Notes under the pieces: model-generated
Database searches by the model: none
What the model was told of the DNA's origin: nothing
What the model saw: only the letters and a program-made list of their open reading frames with translations
Part shown: positions 56,602 to 64,000 of the stretch, one piece after another
How the letters are laid out: each line of letters opens with the position of its first letter
How positions within the stretch are numbered: position 1 is the stretch's first letter
Position numbers and translations under genes: made by a program
Origin: Brevundimonas sp.
GTDB taxonomy: Bacteria; Pseudomonadota; Alphaproteobacteria; Caulobacterales; Caulobacteraceae
Direction of reading: 5' to 3'
Length of the DNA stretch: 64,000 nt
Assembly: GCF_027484365.1 (NCBI RefSeq)
Contig: NZ_JAIXTC010000007.1
Span: 62,001 to 126,000 of the forward strand

Positions 56602-57168
56602 ATGACGCGACCACGCCTGATCGCCCTCGCCCTCGTCCTGGCCTGTACGGCGCCGCCGCCGGTCCTGGCCCAGACGAACGACTCCCTGCCCGCCGATGCC
56701 CTGCTGCATGCCGTGCGCCATGTCTGCGGGCCCAATGTCGCCGGCCGGCTGCCGTTCGACATTCTGAACGCCGACCTGAACGGGCCTCGGGTCGTTCTGG
56801 CCGACGCCTCGGGCGATCCCGCCACCCTGGCGGCCTTCCACGACATGGAGACGGATCGTCTGGCCTTCGGCTTCGTCGTCTCGGACACCGGACGGATCAA
56901 TATCGGCGTCGATGAGACCCTGGCCTGGTGCCGGGTGGCCGCGCTGGAGGTCACCCCGGCAGATGTCGAGGCCATGAAGGCCGGGCTCCAGACCCTCGAC
57001 GACTGGGCCGAAACCGGTCAGGTCGCGCCGGGCGTGACCCAGTCTCTGGCCACCCTGGACGGAGACGTCGTCTTTGTCAGGGTCGCCGATCCGGCCGTCG
57101 CCCCCGGTTTCGGACCGTCAGCCGGCCTGATCGTCACGGTAATGAACCCGGCCGCCCAGGAGGAGTGA
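56602..57168 (+). CDS. secreted hypothetical protein, VMNPAA family copy 1
   Basis: A 188-residue exported protein with a signal peptide ending PVLAQ. Two cysteines (RHVCGPN and AWCRVAALEV) probably form a disulfide. Other marks are AFHDMETDRLAFGFVVSDTGRINIG and the C-terminal GLIVTVMNPAA. The next gene encodes a clear paralogue with the same two Cys, AFHDM and VMNPAA in the same order. No known family is recognised; likely periplasmic with a mixed alpha/beta fold. Confidence 0.75.
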   Translation: MTRPRLIALALVLACTAPPPVLAQTNDSLPADALLHAVRHVCGPNVAGRLPFDILNADLNGPRVVLADASGDPATLAAFHDMETDRLAFGFVVSDTGRINIGVDETLAWCRVAALEVTPADVEAMKAGLQTLDDWAETGQVAPGVTQSLATLDGDVVFVRVADPAVAPGFGPSAGLIVTVMNPAAQEE

Positions 57169-57261
57169 GCCTCTGGCCCCTCACTTTGCAAAACAACGAT
57201 TTTCGACTCGCGGCCCGAGCGGATGCGGGTCTAGTCTGCGGCATCAGGACAGGAGAATGAC

Positions 57262-57822
57262 ATGACGACCTTCCGCTGCCTCGCTCTCGTGGCGACCCTC
57301 AGCCTCCTCGGGGCGTCCCACGCCCAGGCCCAGACCGCGACCGCCACGCCGGCCGAGGCGTTCATGTACGCCGTTCAGAGCGTGTGCGCGAAGAACGCCA
57401 TGGGCGACCTGCCTCTGAACCCGCCCTCGGCCGCGCTGACGGCCGCCCATGTCGATCTGGTCGACGGCGGCAGCGATCCGGACACCCGGGGCGCCTTCCA
57501 CGACATGCCGGCGACCATCGACTACGGCGCCGTGGCCTCGGCCAGCGGCCAGATCACCATCGGCGCCGACGAGGCGGGCAGCTGTCGCGTCGCCGCGATC
57601 AATGTCGCGGCCGCGGACGTCACGGCCATCACCGCCGCCCTGCGGGCCGCCGGGGGCGACTGGAACGAGATCGCGGCGGACGCCACGGCGGGGTCTGCCA
57701 CCTTCAGCGGCACGATCGGGTCGGAATCTGCCATGATCGAGATCGTCACCCCGCCGGCCGGATCCCACTGGGGCAAGGCGGGCATCATGGCCACGGTGAT
57801 GAACCCGGCCGCGGGGTCTTAA
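57262..57822 (+). CDS. secreted hypothetical protein, VMNPAA family copy 2
   Basis: A 186-residue paralogue of the preceding gene. The signal peptide ends SHAQAQ; QSVCAKNAMGDLPLN and SCRVAAINVAAADV carry the paired cysteines, AFHDMPATIDYGAVASASGQITIG matches the copy 1 core, and the end is GIMATVMNPAAGS. The two have diverged widely but keep length and order, so the duplication is old. Downstream lies a 31-bp direct repeat and the convergent rppH gene. Confidence 0.75.
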   Translation: MTTFRCLALVATLSLLGASHAQAQTATATPAEAFMYAVQSVCAKNAMGDLPLNPPSAALTAAHVDLVDGGSDPDTRGAFHDMPATIDYGAVASASGQITIGADEAGSCRVAAINVAAADVTAITAALRAAGGDWNEIAADATAGSATFSGTIGSESAMIEIVTPPAGSHWGKAGIMATVMNPAAGS

Positions 57823-57832
57823 GAGACGCTAC

Positions 57833-57863
57833 CGCTCGCGACGCGGTCGCTCGCTACTTGAGC
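57833..57863. repeat. 31-bp repeat, copy of the rppH 3' end
   Basis: Identical to 57882-57912, which contains the rppH stop codon and last codons. The 49-base offset suggests a short tandem duplication at the end of rppH. Confidence 0.85.
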
Positions 57864-57902
57864 ACTTTCTTCGGGCGCTAACGCTCGCGACGCGGTCGCT
57901 CG

Positions 57903-58400
57903 CTACTTGAGCGCAGGGGCCGCAAACGGCTCGAAGGCCGCCACGACCTGTTCGTAGGCCTGGCGCTTGAACGGCACGATGAGGTCGCAGGCCTCTGACA
58001 GGTCGCCCCAGCGCCAGGCGTCGAACTCGATCTCGTCATGCCGGTCGAGTCGGATCTCGGCCTCGTCGCCGGTGAAGCGGAAGGCGAACCAGACCTGTTT
58101 CTGGCCGTCCCATGGCTTGCGGCCGTCGCGCCTGTGCTGAGCCTTCAGGGCCTCGGGGAAGTCGTAGACGATCCAGCCTTCGGTGCGGCCGATAAGGTCG
58201 GCGGAAACGACGCCCGTCTCCTCCTCCAGCTCACGGCGGGCGGCGGCCTCGATGTCCTCGCCCTTGTCGACACCGCCCTGAGGGAACTGCCAGGCGTGCG
58301 CGCCGTCCTGTCCGGCGCGGTGGCCGAACCAGACCTTGCCGTCCCGGTTGAACAGGACGACGCCGACGTTGGGGCGGTGGGTGGGGAAAAGATCAGCCAT
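57903..58400 (-). CDS. rppH: RNA pyrophosphohydrolase (Nudix)
   Basis: Removes pyrophosphate from mRNA 5' ends to start decay. The 165-residue protein has RPNVGVVLFNRDGKVWFGHR near the start and the Nudix box GGVDKGEDIEAAARRELEEE then TGV at residues 40-62. KPWDGQKQVWFAFRF is typical of RppH. The start MADLFPTH is preferred; a longer frame reads the (GGCAGTA)n repeat upstream as coding (AAYCLLPTAS), a common annotation error. In alphaproteobacteria it sits next to the ctpA-envC cluster, as here. Confidence 0.94.
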   Translation of the reverse strand: MADLFPTHRPNVGVVLFNRDGKVWFGHRAGQDGAHAWQFPQGGVDKGEDIEAAARRELEEETGVVSADLIGRTEGWIVYDFPEALKAQHRRDGRKPWDGQKQVWFAFRFTGDEAEIRLDRHDEIEFDAWRWGDLSEACDLIVPFKRQAYEQVVAAFEPFAAPALK

Positions 58401-58434
58401 GGAGGCAGTAGGCAGTAGGCAGTAGGCAGCAGGA
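58401..58434. repeat. (GGCAGTA)n heptad repeat, arm 1
   Basis: About four tandem units of AGGCAGT directly before rppH. It forms an imperfect inverted pair with the (TGCCTAA)n units at 58504-58533 across about 70 bases. Confidence 0.85.
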
Positions 58435-58503
58435 AGCAAGGAGAAATCGGGTGGCCCGCAACCCGTGCGCTGGCCAACACGCAGGCTGGGCGAAGATCTT
58501 ACT

Positions 58504-58533
58504 GACTACTGCCTAATGCCTAATGCCTAATGC
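58504..58533. repeat. (TGCCTAA)n heptad repeat, arm 2
   Basis: ACTGCC then three units of TAATGCC, the inverted counterpart of arm 1. It lies between rppH and the stop of the deacetylase gene. Confidence 0.85.
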
Positions 58534-58540
58534 CTGCGCG

Positions 58541-59740
58541 TCAGCGTCCCGGCCGCTGCGTCATCGCCGAGGCCGGGGCCAGTTGCAGCCCGCGCGCGTC
58601 CAGACCGGCGGTCCAGCGGGCGGCGGCCTCGACCGTGACCGGATAGGCGAAGCCGGTGCCCAGGGCCGCGCCCCGCGCCTTGGCGGCGGCCTCGAGGGCG
58701 TTCAGGCGGCCGATGATGGCGGCGGGGGTCTGGGTCTCGTCGATGATGGTGTCGGCGCTGGCGCGGGCCCAGGCGCCCGGCCGGCGACGCGCCGTGCCGT
58801 CGTCTAGGAAGGCGACGCCGCGCTGGCGCAGGACGCCGAGGAAGGAGGCCATGCCGGTGTCCGAGGTCACGAACCGGTCGCCCAGATAGTTGGTGACGCC
58901 GAAATAGCCGGTCGCGCGGCCCAGCAGCCAGTTCATCCGGGCCGTGACGTCGTCGGGGGTGGCGTTGGCCAGCAGGGTGTAGGGGCCGGGATCGTTGTTG
59001 GGATAGCCGGTCGGCTCCATCGGGATCTCGATCATGACCTCATGCCCCTGGGCGCGGGCGAGGTTGATCCAGCCCTGAAGGCCCTGGGCGTAGGGCACGA
59101 AGCTGAGGGTCACGTCGGCCGGCAGGCGTTCGATGGCAGCGCGGGTGGTGACGGCGTTGAGGCCGAGGCCGCCGACGATCAGGGCGACGCGCGGCTTTCC
59201 GTTCGACTGGAAGGGACGGGCATAGGCCTGGGCCGGGACGCGGCCGTCGGTGGCGATGACCGGCAGGGCGCCTTGCGGACCCGGCTGGCTGAGGCCGGCG
59301 ATGGGGGCCTCGGGCAGGGGCGAGGCGGGCAGGGCAGGGGCGGCGATGGCCGAGCCGCCGGCGACGGTGGCACCGTCGGGCAGGGTGATCAGGGCGTCGC
59401 CGCCGGCCGCGCCGGAGGGGTCGCCCATCGGATCGCCGCCGAGACCCTGCCAGGCGGCGAACCCGCCCATGGAGAAGGCTTCAAGACCGGAGGGGGCGGG
59501 GGCCTCGACCGGGGCCTCACGATGCAGGGCGACGCGGGCGGTCGGGGTTCCCGCGCGCGGATCGCCGAGCACCGTCAGGAACAGGGCGACCGTGCCGAGC
59601 AGCAGCAGGCCCGCGGCGCCGACGGCGACCGGCGGCTTCCTGAGTACGGCGAGGGCGGACTTAAGGTCGAGTTTCGGCAGCCGGCCGGTGGGCGCGGCGC
59701 CGGCCGTGGCGGCGAGGGCGGACTGACGCTTGGCGAACAT
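58541..59740 (-). CDS. divergent polysaccharide deacetylase family protein
   Basis: A 399-residue membrane-anchored protein. A cytosolic leader is followed by a helix (AVGAAGLLLLGTVALFLTVLG), a long Ala/Pro/Gly linker, and the deacetylase-like domain from about residue 205: RVALIVGGLGLNAVTT, LSFVPYAQGLQGWI, GHEVMIEIPMEPTGYPNND. In catalytic members the first motif has Asp-Asp; here it is Gly-Gly, the form common in the alphaproteobacterial branch. It lies downstream of ctpA and the envC-like gene, suggesting a cell-wall role. A start at 59794 would add 18 residues. Confidence 0.88.
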   Translation of the reverse strand: MFAKRQSALAATAGAAPTGRLPKLDLKSALAVLRKPPVAVGAAGLLLLGTVALFLTVLGDPRAGTPTARVALHREAPVEAPAPSGLEAFSMGGFAAWQGLGGDPMGDPSGAAGGDALITLPDGATVAGGSAIAAPALPASPLPEAPIAGLSQPGPQGALPVIATDGRVPAQAYARPFQSNGKPRVALIVGGLGLNAVTTRAAIERLPADVTLSFVPYAQGLQGWINLARAQGHEVMIEIPMEPTGYPNNDPGPYTLLANATPDDVTARMNWLLGRATGYFGVTNYLGDRFVTSDTGMASFLGVLRQRGVAFLDDGTARRRPGAWARASADTIIDETQTPAAIIGRLNALEAAAKARGAALGTGFAYPVTVEAAARWTAGLDARGLQLAPASAMTQRPGR

Positions 59741-59861
59741 GGACGGCGAACGCTCTGGAAGCTGGCGGCCGGACGGATTCCGGACGACGATCATCGCCTG
59801 CGACTATGAACGGGCGGCGGTTAAGAAAGCCTAACGCGCCGTTATCCATGTTTGCGGTCGG

Positions 59862-60254
59862 TCAGAGCGAATGCTCGAGGGCGCAGACCTCGGTGGCCAG
59901 TTCTACGAAGCCCGGGGTGTTTTCGCTCCAGGCCTCGCCGGTGGCGGCGGTGCCGTGCACGATCTCCGAGCCGTCGGCGGCGTAGTTCATGCCGGTCGTC
60001 CAGTCCGCCGTGCGCGCGGCGCAGTGGAAGGTGATCCGGTGAATCGAGTAGGCGACCGTGACCGAACTGTTCTCGACCGGCAGGGGGGTGACGTAGCGGG
60101 CGAGCACCGACGTCGTGTGGGCGTCGCCGTCGACCGTCACGTCCCCGGACGTGAACGACCAGGCGGCGAAGGTGTCTGAGCCGACCCCTTCATAGGCGGA
60201 CAGGTCTTGCGGGGCGGCCAGCGCCAGGGCGCCGACGAACAACAGCAGGTTCAC
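59862..60254 (-). CDS. small secreted protein, surface-adhesin-E-like
   Basis: A 130-residue exported protein starting at GTG, signal peptide LLLFVGALALAAPQ. The mature part has an antiparallel beta pattern with SVTVAYSIHRITFHCAARTADW near the middle and EVCALEHSL at the end; the two cysteines probably pair. The layout resembles small surface-adhesin/CpaE-unrelated E-type domains, though this is a weak match by eye. It lies between the deacetylase and ctpA on the same strand. Confidence 0.6.
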   Translation of the reverse strand: MNLLLFVGALALAAPQDLSAYEGVGSDTFAAWSFTSGDVTVDGDAHTTSVLARYVTPLPVENSSVTVAYSIHRITFHCAARTADWTTGMNYAADGSEIVHGTAATGEAWSENTPGFVELATEVCALEHSL

Positions 60255-60333
60255 GTTCGCACTCCAATGTTATGCGAGTGCAGGATTCCGCCGATGGCGA
60301 CGCTTTGCAAGCCGGGAAAGGCCGGTTTTCCGG

Positions 60334-61704
60334 TCAGTCCCCTTCGGGCTCCTCGGTCGACTCGACGGCGGCGACCTCGACGGTCCCTTCGCTGATCACA
60401 ATGCCTTCCGGCGCGGCGGCGAGCCGGGTGAGGTCGCCGCCGGCGCGCAGGACGTCGAGGGCGCGCTGCAGCTGGTAGTCTGCGTCTTCGTCATAGTCCT
60501 CGCCCGGCGCCTCGCGCGGCGTGTGGGCGCCCTTGCGCTCGGCGCCGATGGAGGCGTCCAGGGCCGTGGCATAGGCGGCCTCCGAGTAGATGAAGCTGGA
60601 GCGGGACACGATCCGGGCCTCGGCCTCGGTGCGGGCGACCTCCAGATCGGGCTCAATGCCGATCTTCTGGATCGAGGCGCCGGAGGGGGTGTAGTAGCGC
60701 GCCGTCGTGATCGACAGGGCGCCGTCGCGACCGCCGCCGAGGGGGATGACGGTCTGGACGGAGCCCTTGCCGAAACTGGTCAGGCCCACGAGCGTCGCCC
60801 GCTCCTGGTCCTTCAGGGCGCCGGCGACGATCTCGGACGCCGAGGCGGATCCATAGTTGATCAGCACCACCAGGGGCAGGCCGCCGGTCAGGTCGCCCGG
60901 ACGGGCGGCGTAGCGTTCGATCTGGTCGGGCTTCCTGCCGCGCTGGCTGACGATCTCGCCGCGCTCCAGGAAGGCGTCCGAGACGTCGATGGCCGCCGTC
61001 AGCAGGCCGCCGCCGTTGTTGCGCAGGTCGAGGACGAAGCCCTTCACGTCGGGATGGTCGCGCCGGATCTTCTCGATCGCGGTGGTCAGCTCCCGGCCGG
61101 TGTTCTCGTTGAAGGTCGAGATCCGCAGATAGCCGAAGTCGCCCTCCATCCGGCTGGTCACGGATTCGACCTTGATGACCTCGCGGACGAGGGTGACCAC
61201 GCGCGGCTCCTCGCCGTCGCGCAGGAAGGTGACGGTGACCGAGGTGCCCATGGCGCCGCGCAGCTTCTCCGAGACCTGGGTCACGGTCATGCCTGACGCG
61301 TTCTGGCCCTCGATGGCCGAGATGACGTCGCCGGCCTGGACGCCAGCGCGGGCGGCGGGGCTGTCGTCCATCGGCGAGATGACCTTCACCAGGCCGCCCT
61401 CGGCGGTGATGGTCAGGCCGACGCCCGAATACTCGCCGCTGGTCCGCTCCTGCAGGTCTTCGAACCCCTGGGGCGGGAGGTAGTTGGAGTGGGGGTCCAG
61501 CGCGGTCATCATGCCCGCGAGCGCCGCCTCGATCAGCTTCTTGTTGTCGACCGGCACGACATAGGCCTGTTCCACGACCGCCAGGACGTCGCCGAACAGC
61601 TGCAGCATCCGGAAGGTTTCGTTGCGCGGCGTCTGGGACGCCACGGTCATGCCGCTGAGACCAAGGGCCGCGACGGCGGCGCCGGCGATGAGCAGTTTAC
61701 GCAT
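60334..61704 (-). CDS. ctpA: S41 family C-terminal processing peptidase
   Basis: A periplasmic serine protease of 456 residues. A signal anchor (LLIAGAAVAALGLSG) is followed by a PDZ domain (SGEYSGVGLTITAEGGLVKV then AGVQAGDVISAIEG) and the S41 domain with the Ser-Lys dyad: GSASASEIVAGALKDQ carries the Ser and GLTSFGKGSVQTV the Lys. The C-terminal 90 residues are acidic. Such Ctp proteases trim cell-wall hydrolases and their regulators; the envC-like gene upstream fits this. No cognate lipoprotein adaptor is seen next to it. Confidence 0.94.
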   Translation of the reverse strand: MRKLLIAGAAVAALGLSGMTVASQTPRNETFRMLQLFGDVLAVVEQAYVVPVDNKKLIEAALAGMMTALDPHSNYLPPQGFEDLQERTSGEYSGVGLTITAEGGLVKVISPMDDSPAARAGVQAGDVISAIEGQNASGMTVTQVSEKLRGAMGTSVTVTFLRDGEEPRVVTLVREVIKVESVTSRMEGDFGYLRISTFNENTGRELTTAIEKIRRDHPDVKGFVLDLRNNGGGLLTAAIDVSDAFLERGEIVSQRGRKPDQIERYAARPGDLTGGLPLVVLINYGSASASEIVAGALKDQERATLVGLTSFGKGSVQTVIPLGGGRDGALSITTARYYTPSGASIQKIGIEPDLEVARTEAEARIVSRSSFIYSEAAYATALDASIGAERKGAHTPREAPGEDYDEDADYQLQRALDVLRAGGDLTRLAAAPEGIVISEGTVEVAAVESTEEPEGD

Positions 61705-61844
61705 TCGGTCTCTTTCGGAGCCGCCGAAAGGCGGCGAGGCGGGAAGTCAGCCGCAGGACCTCACGATGAAATCGTGGCGGCCCCGCGTCCGCTGGATAAA
61801 ATCAGCGTCATGTCGGCTTGGGAAGCGGTTTCGGCTTTGAGGAG

Positions 61845-61919
61845 GCAATAGGCAGTAGGCAATAGAAGCGTTGAGCCGCGCCATGCGGCAGCGCTTCGAC
61901 CCTACCGCCTACTGCCTCG
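61845..61919. repeat. second heptad inverted pair (AGGCAATAGGCAGTAGGCAA ... CTACCGCCTACTGCC)
   Basis: Arms at about 61845-61867 and 61901-61919 with 35 bases between. The arms are built of the same TAGGCAR units as the pair at 58401-58533. It lies between the envC-like gene and ctpA, before the envC-like stop. Confidence 0.8.
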
Positions 61920-61921
61920 CT

Positions 61922-62971
61922 TCAAAGATACGGCTCCGGATCGACCGCCCGATCGTCGCGGCGGAGCTCGAAATAGACTTCGCCTCCGCGGCCTGCAGAG
62001 CCCAGGGCCTGACCGTCGGCGACGCGTTCGCCGGTCCCTACCGAGACCGTGTCGAGCCCGGCGATGACGGCCCGCCAGCCGCCGCCGAGATCGAGGATTA
62101 CGACCTCGCCCCAGCCGCTGAGCGGGCCCGCATGATCCACCCGGCCCCCGGCGGGCGAAGCGACCGGCCCGGCGGGCGCGGCCCAACGGACGCCCTGACC
62201 TGATTTCGTCGACGCCCCGCTGACCGGGGTCGTCAGCCGGGCGCGGCCGGCGGGCAGGCGGCTGGAGGGCGTGGGCGCGTCTGTGGCTGTCGCGGGACGG
62301 CCGCCGAGGTTGCGGATGCGGGCCTCTAGGGCGGCGGCGGCGCGTTCGGCCCGGGCGGCGTCGGCGCGCAAAACGGCCAGGAGGGCGGTGCGGCGGGCGG
62401 ACAGGTCCTCGATCTCGGCACGGCGGTCGCCCTGGGCGCTCTCTGTGGTCAGCAGGCGTTCCGAGGACAGGACGGCGAGGCGGCGGATGCGGGCGACCTC
62501 GGCCTGACGGGCGGCGAAGGCGGCGGCGCTTCGCTGCATCCCGGGGGCCATGGCCTTCATCAGGATGGCCGCCCGGACGGTGTCCACGGCCCGGTCGGCG
62601 GGGACCAGCAGGGGCGGCGGGGGCTTGCGGCTCATCATCTGCAGGGCGGACAGGAGGCGGCCCTGACCGTCCCGGGCCCGGGCCAGTTCGGAGACGATGG
62701 CGGCCTCGCGTCGGCCGAGCTCGCGCAGACGCTGGCGCTGGGCCGACAGCTGGAAGTCATCGGCTGTCTGGTCGGTGCGAAGGGTCGCCAGTTCGCGGTC
62801 GAGGGCGGTGATCTCGATCTGGGCATCGCGGGCGTCGGCGCGCAGACGGCGGGCGCGGACCTGCTCGTCGCGGTACCGGGTCTGGAGCTGTTCGAGATCG
62901 TCCTGGACCGAGGCGGCGGCGGGCAGGCCGGCGAGGGCGATCAGCAGGCTGAGGACGGCGGCGCGGTTCAT
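61922..62971 (-). CDS. EnvC/M23-type murein hydrolase activator, degenerate LytM domain
   Basis: A 349-residue exported protein: signal peptide, a long coiled coil (about residues 22-115 and 150-215), a Pro/Ser/Ala linker, and a C-terminal LytM domain from about residue 255. The zinc ligands of active M23 enzymes are missing: the H-x-x-x-D region reads RVDHAGPLSGWGEVVILDLGG in pieces and the second His pair is AGLDT; the end VYFELRRDDRAVDPEPYL is kept. This is the EnvC pattern, activating amidases rather than cutting itself. The ATG at 62971 overlaps the rlmH stop. Confidence 0.88.
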   Translation of the reverse strand: MNRAAVLSLLIALAGLPAAASVQDDLEQLQTRYRDEQVRARRLRADARDAQIEITALDRELATLRTDQTADDFQLSAQRQRLRELGRREAAIVSELARARDGQGRLLSALQMMSRKPPPPLLVPADRAVDTVRAAILMKAMAPGMQRSAAAFAARQAEVARIRRLAVLSSERLLTTESAQGDRRAEIEDLSARRTALLAVLRADAARAERAAAALEARIRNLGGRPATATDAPTPSSRLPAGRARLTTPVSGASTKSGQGVRWAAPAGPVASPAGGRVDHAGPLSGWGEVVILDLGGGWRAVIAGLDTVSVGTGERVADGQALGSAGRGGEVYFELRRDDRAVDPEPYL

Positions 62972-63435
62972 CAATCGCGATGATAGGGTGATCCGGCCAG
63001 GATCGTCACGGCGCGATAGAGCTGTTCGGCCAGCATCGCCCGGGCGAGGGCATGGGGCCAGGTCTGGGGGCCGAAGGCCAGGGTCGATCCGGCGGCGGCG
63101 AGGACGCTCGCGTCCAGTCCGTCCGCCCCGCCGATGACGAAGACCAGACGCCGCTCGCCCCTGTCGCGCAGGGTCGCGATATGGTCGGCGAAGGCGCGGC
63201 TGGCCCAGGTCTTGCCGCGTTCGTCGCAGGCGATCAGATGCGCGCCCTCCGCCGCCGCCAGCAGCAGTTCAGCCTCGGGCGCCTTGCCGGTCTTGCGGGG
63301 CTCCAGATCAATCAGATCGAGCGGGCCGAGTCCCAGGGCCCGGCCGGCCGCCGTGGCCCGGTTCGCATAGTCCGAGGCGAGCGTCGCCTCGGGCCCGCGA
63401 CCCGGCTTGCCGATGGCGGCGATGGCGAGTTTCAT
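62971..63435 (-). CDS. rlmH: 23S rRNA pseudouridine-1915 N3-methyltransferase
   Basis: A SPOUT methyltransferase of 154 residues that acts on the assembled ribosome. FVIGGADGLDASVL near residue 98, FGPQTWPHALARAMLAEQLYRA in the knot and the C-terminal end GSPYHRD, which reaches the active site, are all diagnostic. CDERGKTWASRAFADHI precedes them. It lies in the conserved order rsfS-rlmH-envC-like and overlaps the next gene by 1 base (TGATG). Confidence 0.97.
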   Translation of the reverse strand: MKLAIAAIGKPGRGPEATLASDYANRATAAGRALGLGPLDLIDLEPRKTGKAPEAELLLAAAEGAHLIACDERGKTWASRAFADHIATLRDRGERRLVFVIGGADGLDASVLAAAGSTLAFGPQTWPHALARAMLAEQLYRAVTILAGSPYHRD

Positions 63436-63440
63436 ATGCG

Positions 63441-63602
63441 ATCCTTCTCCCCTTGCGGGAGAAGGTGGCCGAGCGAAGCGAGGTCGGATGAGGGGTCACG
63501 CTGACGTTTGAAATCAGCCACGCCAGCCCTCACTCCAGCCATCGGTGTGACCCCTCATCCGTCAGCCTGCGGCTGCCACCTTCTCCCGCAAGGGGAGAAG
63601 GA
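63441..63602. repeat. intergenic double-hairpin inverted repeat element (copy B)
   Basis: The ends CCTTCTCCCCTTGCGGGAG and its complement near 63585-63602 pair; internal arms GGATGAGGGGTCAC and GTGACCCCTCATCC also pair across about 55 bases. The design matches copy A at 2851-2993, including the TTCTCCC ends and the GATGAGGG/CCCTCATCC arms. It separates rsfS from rlmH. Confidence 0.85.
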
Positions 63603-63604
63603 CC

Positions 63605-64000
63605 CTAGGCGTTCGCCGTTCTGTGGGCGCTGTCGACGGCCCAGATCTTTTCGATGTTGTAGAACATCCGCACTTCGGGCCGGAACAGGTGGACGATGAC
63701 GTCGCCGGCGTCGATCAGGACCCAGTCGCAGTGCGGCAGGCCCTCGACCTTGGCGCGGCCGAGGCCGTTCTCCTTGAGCGTGCGCAACAGGTGGTCGGCG
63801 AGAGCGCCCACGTGGCGGTGCGAACGGCCCGAGGCCACGATCATGGTGTCGGCCATGGGCGACTTGCCGCGGAGGTCGATCAGGACGATGTCCTGCGCCT
63901 TGTCGTCGTCCAGCTTGGACAGCAGGGCGATCTCGAGCGGAGTCGTGCCGGTCGGGACGACGCCCTGGCGGTCGAAATTCGCGGCGTCTTCATCGCCGTC
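63605..64000 (-). CDS. rsfS: ribosomal silencing factor RsfS, 5' end cut
   Basis: Binds ribosomal protein uL14 (L14) and blocks subunit joining in starvation. The visible 131 residues have PLEIALLSKLDDDKAQDIVLI near the start and SPMADTMIVASGRSHRHVGAL then KVEGLPHCDWVLIDAGDVIVHLF, the RsfS core. The frame is open to the window edge and the start lies beyond 64000; an internal ATG at 63856 (MADTMIV) is not the true start. First gene of rsfS-rlmH-envC-like-ctpA. Confidence 0.95.
   Translation of the reverse strand, partial: DGDEDAANFDRQGVVPTGTTPLEIALLSKLDDDKAQDIVLIDLRGKSPMADTMIVASGRSHRHVGALADHLLRTLKENGLGRAKVEGLPHCDWVLIDAGDVIVHLFRPEVRMFYNIEKIWAVDSAHRTANA

Noticed and set aside
59818-59834. Possible CtrA site before the deacetylase gene (TTAG and TTAA)
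   Set aside because: Spacing is six, not seven, and the first half has a mismatch.

Overview
The window is about 68% GC, densely coded on both strands, and reads as a chromosomal segment of an alphaproteobacterium of the Caulobacterales, most like Brevundimonas or Caulobacter. This is inferred from the protein families (DUF4167, DUF1674/SdhAF4, alpha-type divergent polysaccharide deacetylase, TonB receptors of the Xanthomonas/Caulobacter class, AtpD with a Lys/Pro/Ala-rich N-terminal tail), from many GTG/TTG starts, and from gene order (rsfS-rlmH-envC-like-ctpA-deacetylase-rppH; DUF484-xerC; fsa-priA near atpHAGDC). No search was run, so the genus is an inference.

Layout: 0-6.9 kb holds a GNAT enzyme, an OsmC protein, a tandem pair of dienelactone-hydrolase-like enzymes, purH, a cytochrome c maturation block (ccmC-ccmD-ccmG) and cspA. 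7-16.7 kb holds a BrkB-type membrane protein, a MOSC protein, prmC, a DUF4167 protein, an RsmB-type methyltransferase, kup, an Rrf2 regulator and an SDR. 16.7-22.2 kb holds a repeat-built lipoprotein next to a decayed copy of the SDR 3' end, a neuD-neuB nonulosonate pair, marC, pyrF, two Gly/Tyr-rich secreted proteins and SdhAF4. 22.3-31.8 kb holds argG followed by four related small secreted proteins, an M16 double-domain protease, an isoaspartyl peptidase, a quinone-oxidoreductase-like protein, a YkvA-type protein and an SDR.

32.0-33.2 kb is the clearest accessory junction. An intact tRNA-Gly(GCC) with its terminator is followed by one perfect and one decayed copy of its 3' half, a low-GC orphan ORF and a further terminator fragment. 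Then come a phytase/TonB-receptor divergon, a PAS sensor-kinase homologue whose phospho-acceptor His is Gln, lpdA, a catalytically atypical SDR, xerC/DUF484, a transaldolase-like fsa, and a PriA that lacks three of its eight zinc cysteines.

47.7-64 kb holds a glutamine cyclotransferase/TerC/CDF block, the F1 ATP synthase operon (atpHAGDC, with a short epsilon), a sugE-type exporter, a second tandem pair of related secreted proteins, rppH, and the cell-envelope operon rsfS-rlmH-envC-like-ctpA-deacetylase. Intergenic repeats recur here: (TAGGCAG)n inverted pairs, about 150-bp double-hairpin elements, and a 31-bp copy of the rppH 3' end.

Most of the window is housekeeping. I found no complete defence system, prophage, CRISPR array or biosynthetic cluster. 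The most unusual items are the tRNA-Gly attachment-site debris, the His-less kinase, the four-gene secreted family after argG and the PriA zinc-site loss.
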